From Candidatus Poseidoniaceae archaeon (GTDB lineage: Archaea; Thermoplasmatota; Poseidoniia; Poseidoniales; Poseidoniaceae), in contig JAQXFM010000305.1 of the NCBI GenBank assembly GCA_029250305.1, positions 1-12,509 of the forward strand: 12,509 bases of DNA. Direction: 5' to 3'. This document shows positions 12,273 through 12,509 of this stretch, in pieces. A program made the translations under genes and the position numbers. Positions within the stretch are counted from its first letter, which is position 1, and each line of letters opens with the position of its first letter. The notes beneath the pieces are model-generated. The model saw only the letters and a list, made by a program, of their open reading frames with translations, made no database searches and was not told the DNA's origin.

Positions 12273-12509
12273 AGTTTGAAGAGAGCGGTTGGTGGTTTGA
12301 AACCTTCTCCTTTCAACACCAATTTCTGATAAAATCACTACGGGTGAAAACCCATTCATTATGCATAAAGCGATACGATGCCGTACATGAAATGGGTTTT
12401 GAAGGCTTCAGTGCCACGATTGAGGGGATCGCTGTTGAGGTGAAATGCAAGATGTCTTGAACCCAACCGAAGTGGGTGGACCATGGCGAGTCCATGGACT
12501 GCAGCGGAA
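12273..12509. promoter_or_regulatory. Upstream region of the lipid kinase gene; possible gene start at the right edge
   Basis: No long gene fits here. Read on the minus strand it holds two TATA-like boxes for the kinase gene: TTTATGCATA (12362-12371) and ATTTTATC (12329-12336). A purine-rich GAAAGGAGAAGG (minus strand, ~12303-12314) resembles a Shine-Dalgarno site but is too far from the ATG at 12272. On the plus strand, a 22-codon reading frame at 12392-12460 (MGFEGFSATIEGIAVEVKC...) has a protein-like composition but stops. At 12483 an ATG preceded by GGGTGG opens a frame (MASPWTAAE) that runs off the window and could be the start of the next gene. The 10-bp palindrome GTCCATGGAC (12490-12499) lies within it. 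Confidence 0.35.

Noticed and set aside
12273..12359. 29-residue N-terminal extension of the lipid kinase
   Set aside because: TATA-like boxes lie within or right before this stretch, no ribosome binding site precedes the ATG at 12359, and the residues show no family similarity; still possible but less likely.
12313..12495. Minus-strand frame of 60 residues at the right edge
   Set aside because: No domain or ribosome binding site, it overlaps the likely kinase promoter, and its composition is unlike the neighbouring genes.
1..12509. CRISPR arrays, insertion sequences, phage genes or attachment-site duplications of the tRNA
   Set aside because: No regularly spaced direct repeats, transposase, integrase or second copy of the tRNA 3' end were seen on reading the window.

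Overview
The window looks like a piece of a marine planktonic archaeal genome, most likely Marine Group II Euryarchaeota (Poseidoniia); this is an inference from gene content and style, not a sequence match. The reasons are: an archaeal-type pairing of a Lrp/AsnC regulator, a small Toprim protein and a DUF167 protein; short TATA-like AT-rich boxes near starts; tight ATGA/TGATG gene overlaps; a class II tRNA-Ser with discriminator G; and large secreted, acidic, Asn/Ser/Thr-rich proteins with unusual domain fusions. Shine-Dalgarno sites (GAGGTGA, GGAGGTG, AAGGAGG) are clear in front of most operon genes.

Layout. (1) 2-1845, plus strand: the 3' end of an unidentified gene, an unidentified membrane-anchored exported protein, and a Lrp/AsnC-type regulator, spaced so tightly that they look co-transcribed. 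(2) 1897-2702, minus strand: a two-gene unit, DUF167 (YggU-like) then a Toprim protein, overlapping by 4 bp. (3) 2703-2889: a short AT-rich divergent promoter region. (4) 2890-9501, plus strand: a complete aerobic terminal oxidase operon in the order subunit II, I, III, IV, then a SCO-type copper-assembly protein. (5) 9562-9647: tRNA-Ser(UGA) with an encoded CCA. (6) 9726-11216, plus: a predicted lipoprotein with an internal membrane helix and a long disordered, probably cytoplasmic tail. (7) 11208-12272, minus: a diacylglycerol/sphingosine-kinase-family lipid kinase, converging on and overlapping the previous gene by 9 bp. (8) 12273-12509: mostly non-coding, possibly with the first codons of another gene at the right edge.

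How it works together. Subunits I-III keep every diagnostic catalytic residue of an A1-type haem-copper oxidase (CuA ligands in II; haem and CuB histidines, the His-Tyr pair, and the D- and K-channel residues in I). SCO would load copper into CuA. What is striking is that several of these proteins carry extra parts, mostly on the outer side of the membrane: subunit I has an N-terminal exported choice-of-anchor-V-like domain with a CTCHGG motif; subunit II has a long insertion before the CuA segment; subunit III has two extra helices and His/Asp-rich stretches; and the SCO fold appears to be split by an insertion of about 280 residues holding two DUF4430-like repeats and an EGF-like cysteine cluster. 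The best candidate for something undescribed here is this elaborated oxidase and its copper-delivery protein. No CRISPR array, transposon or prophage was seen.
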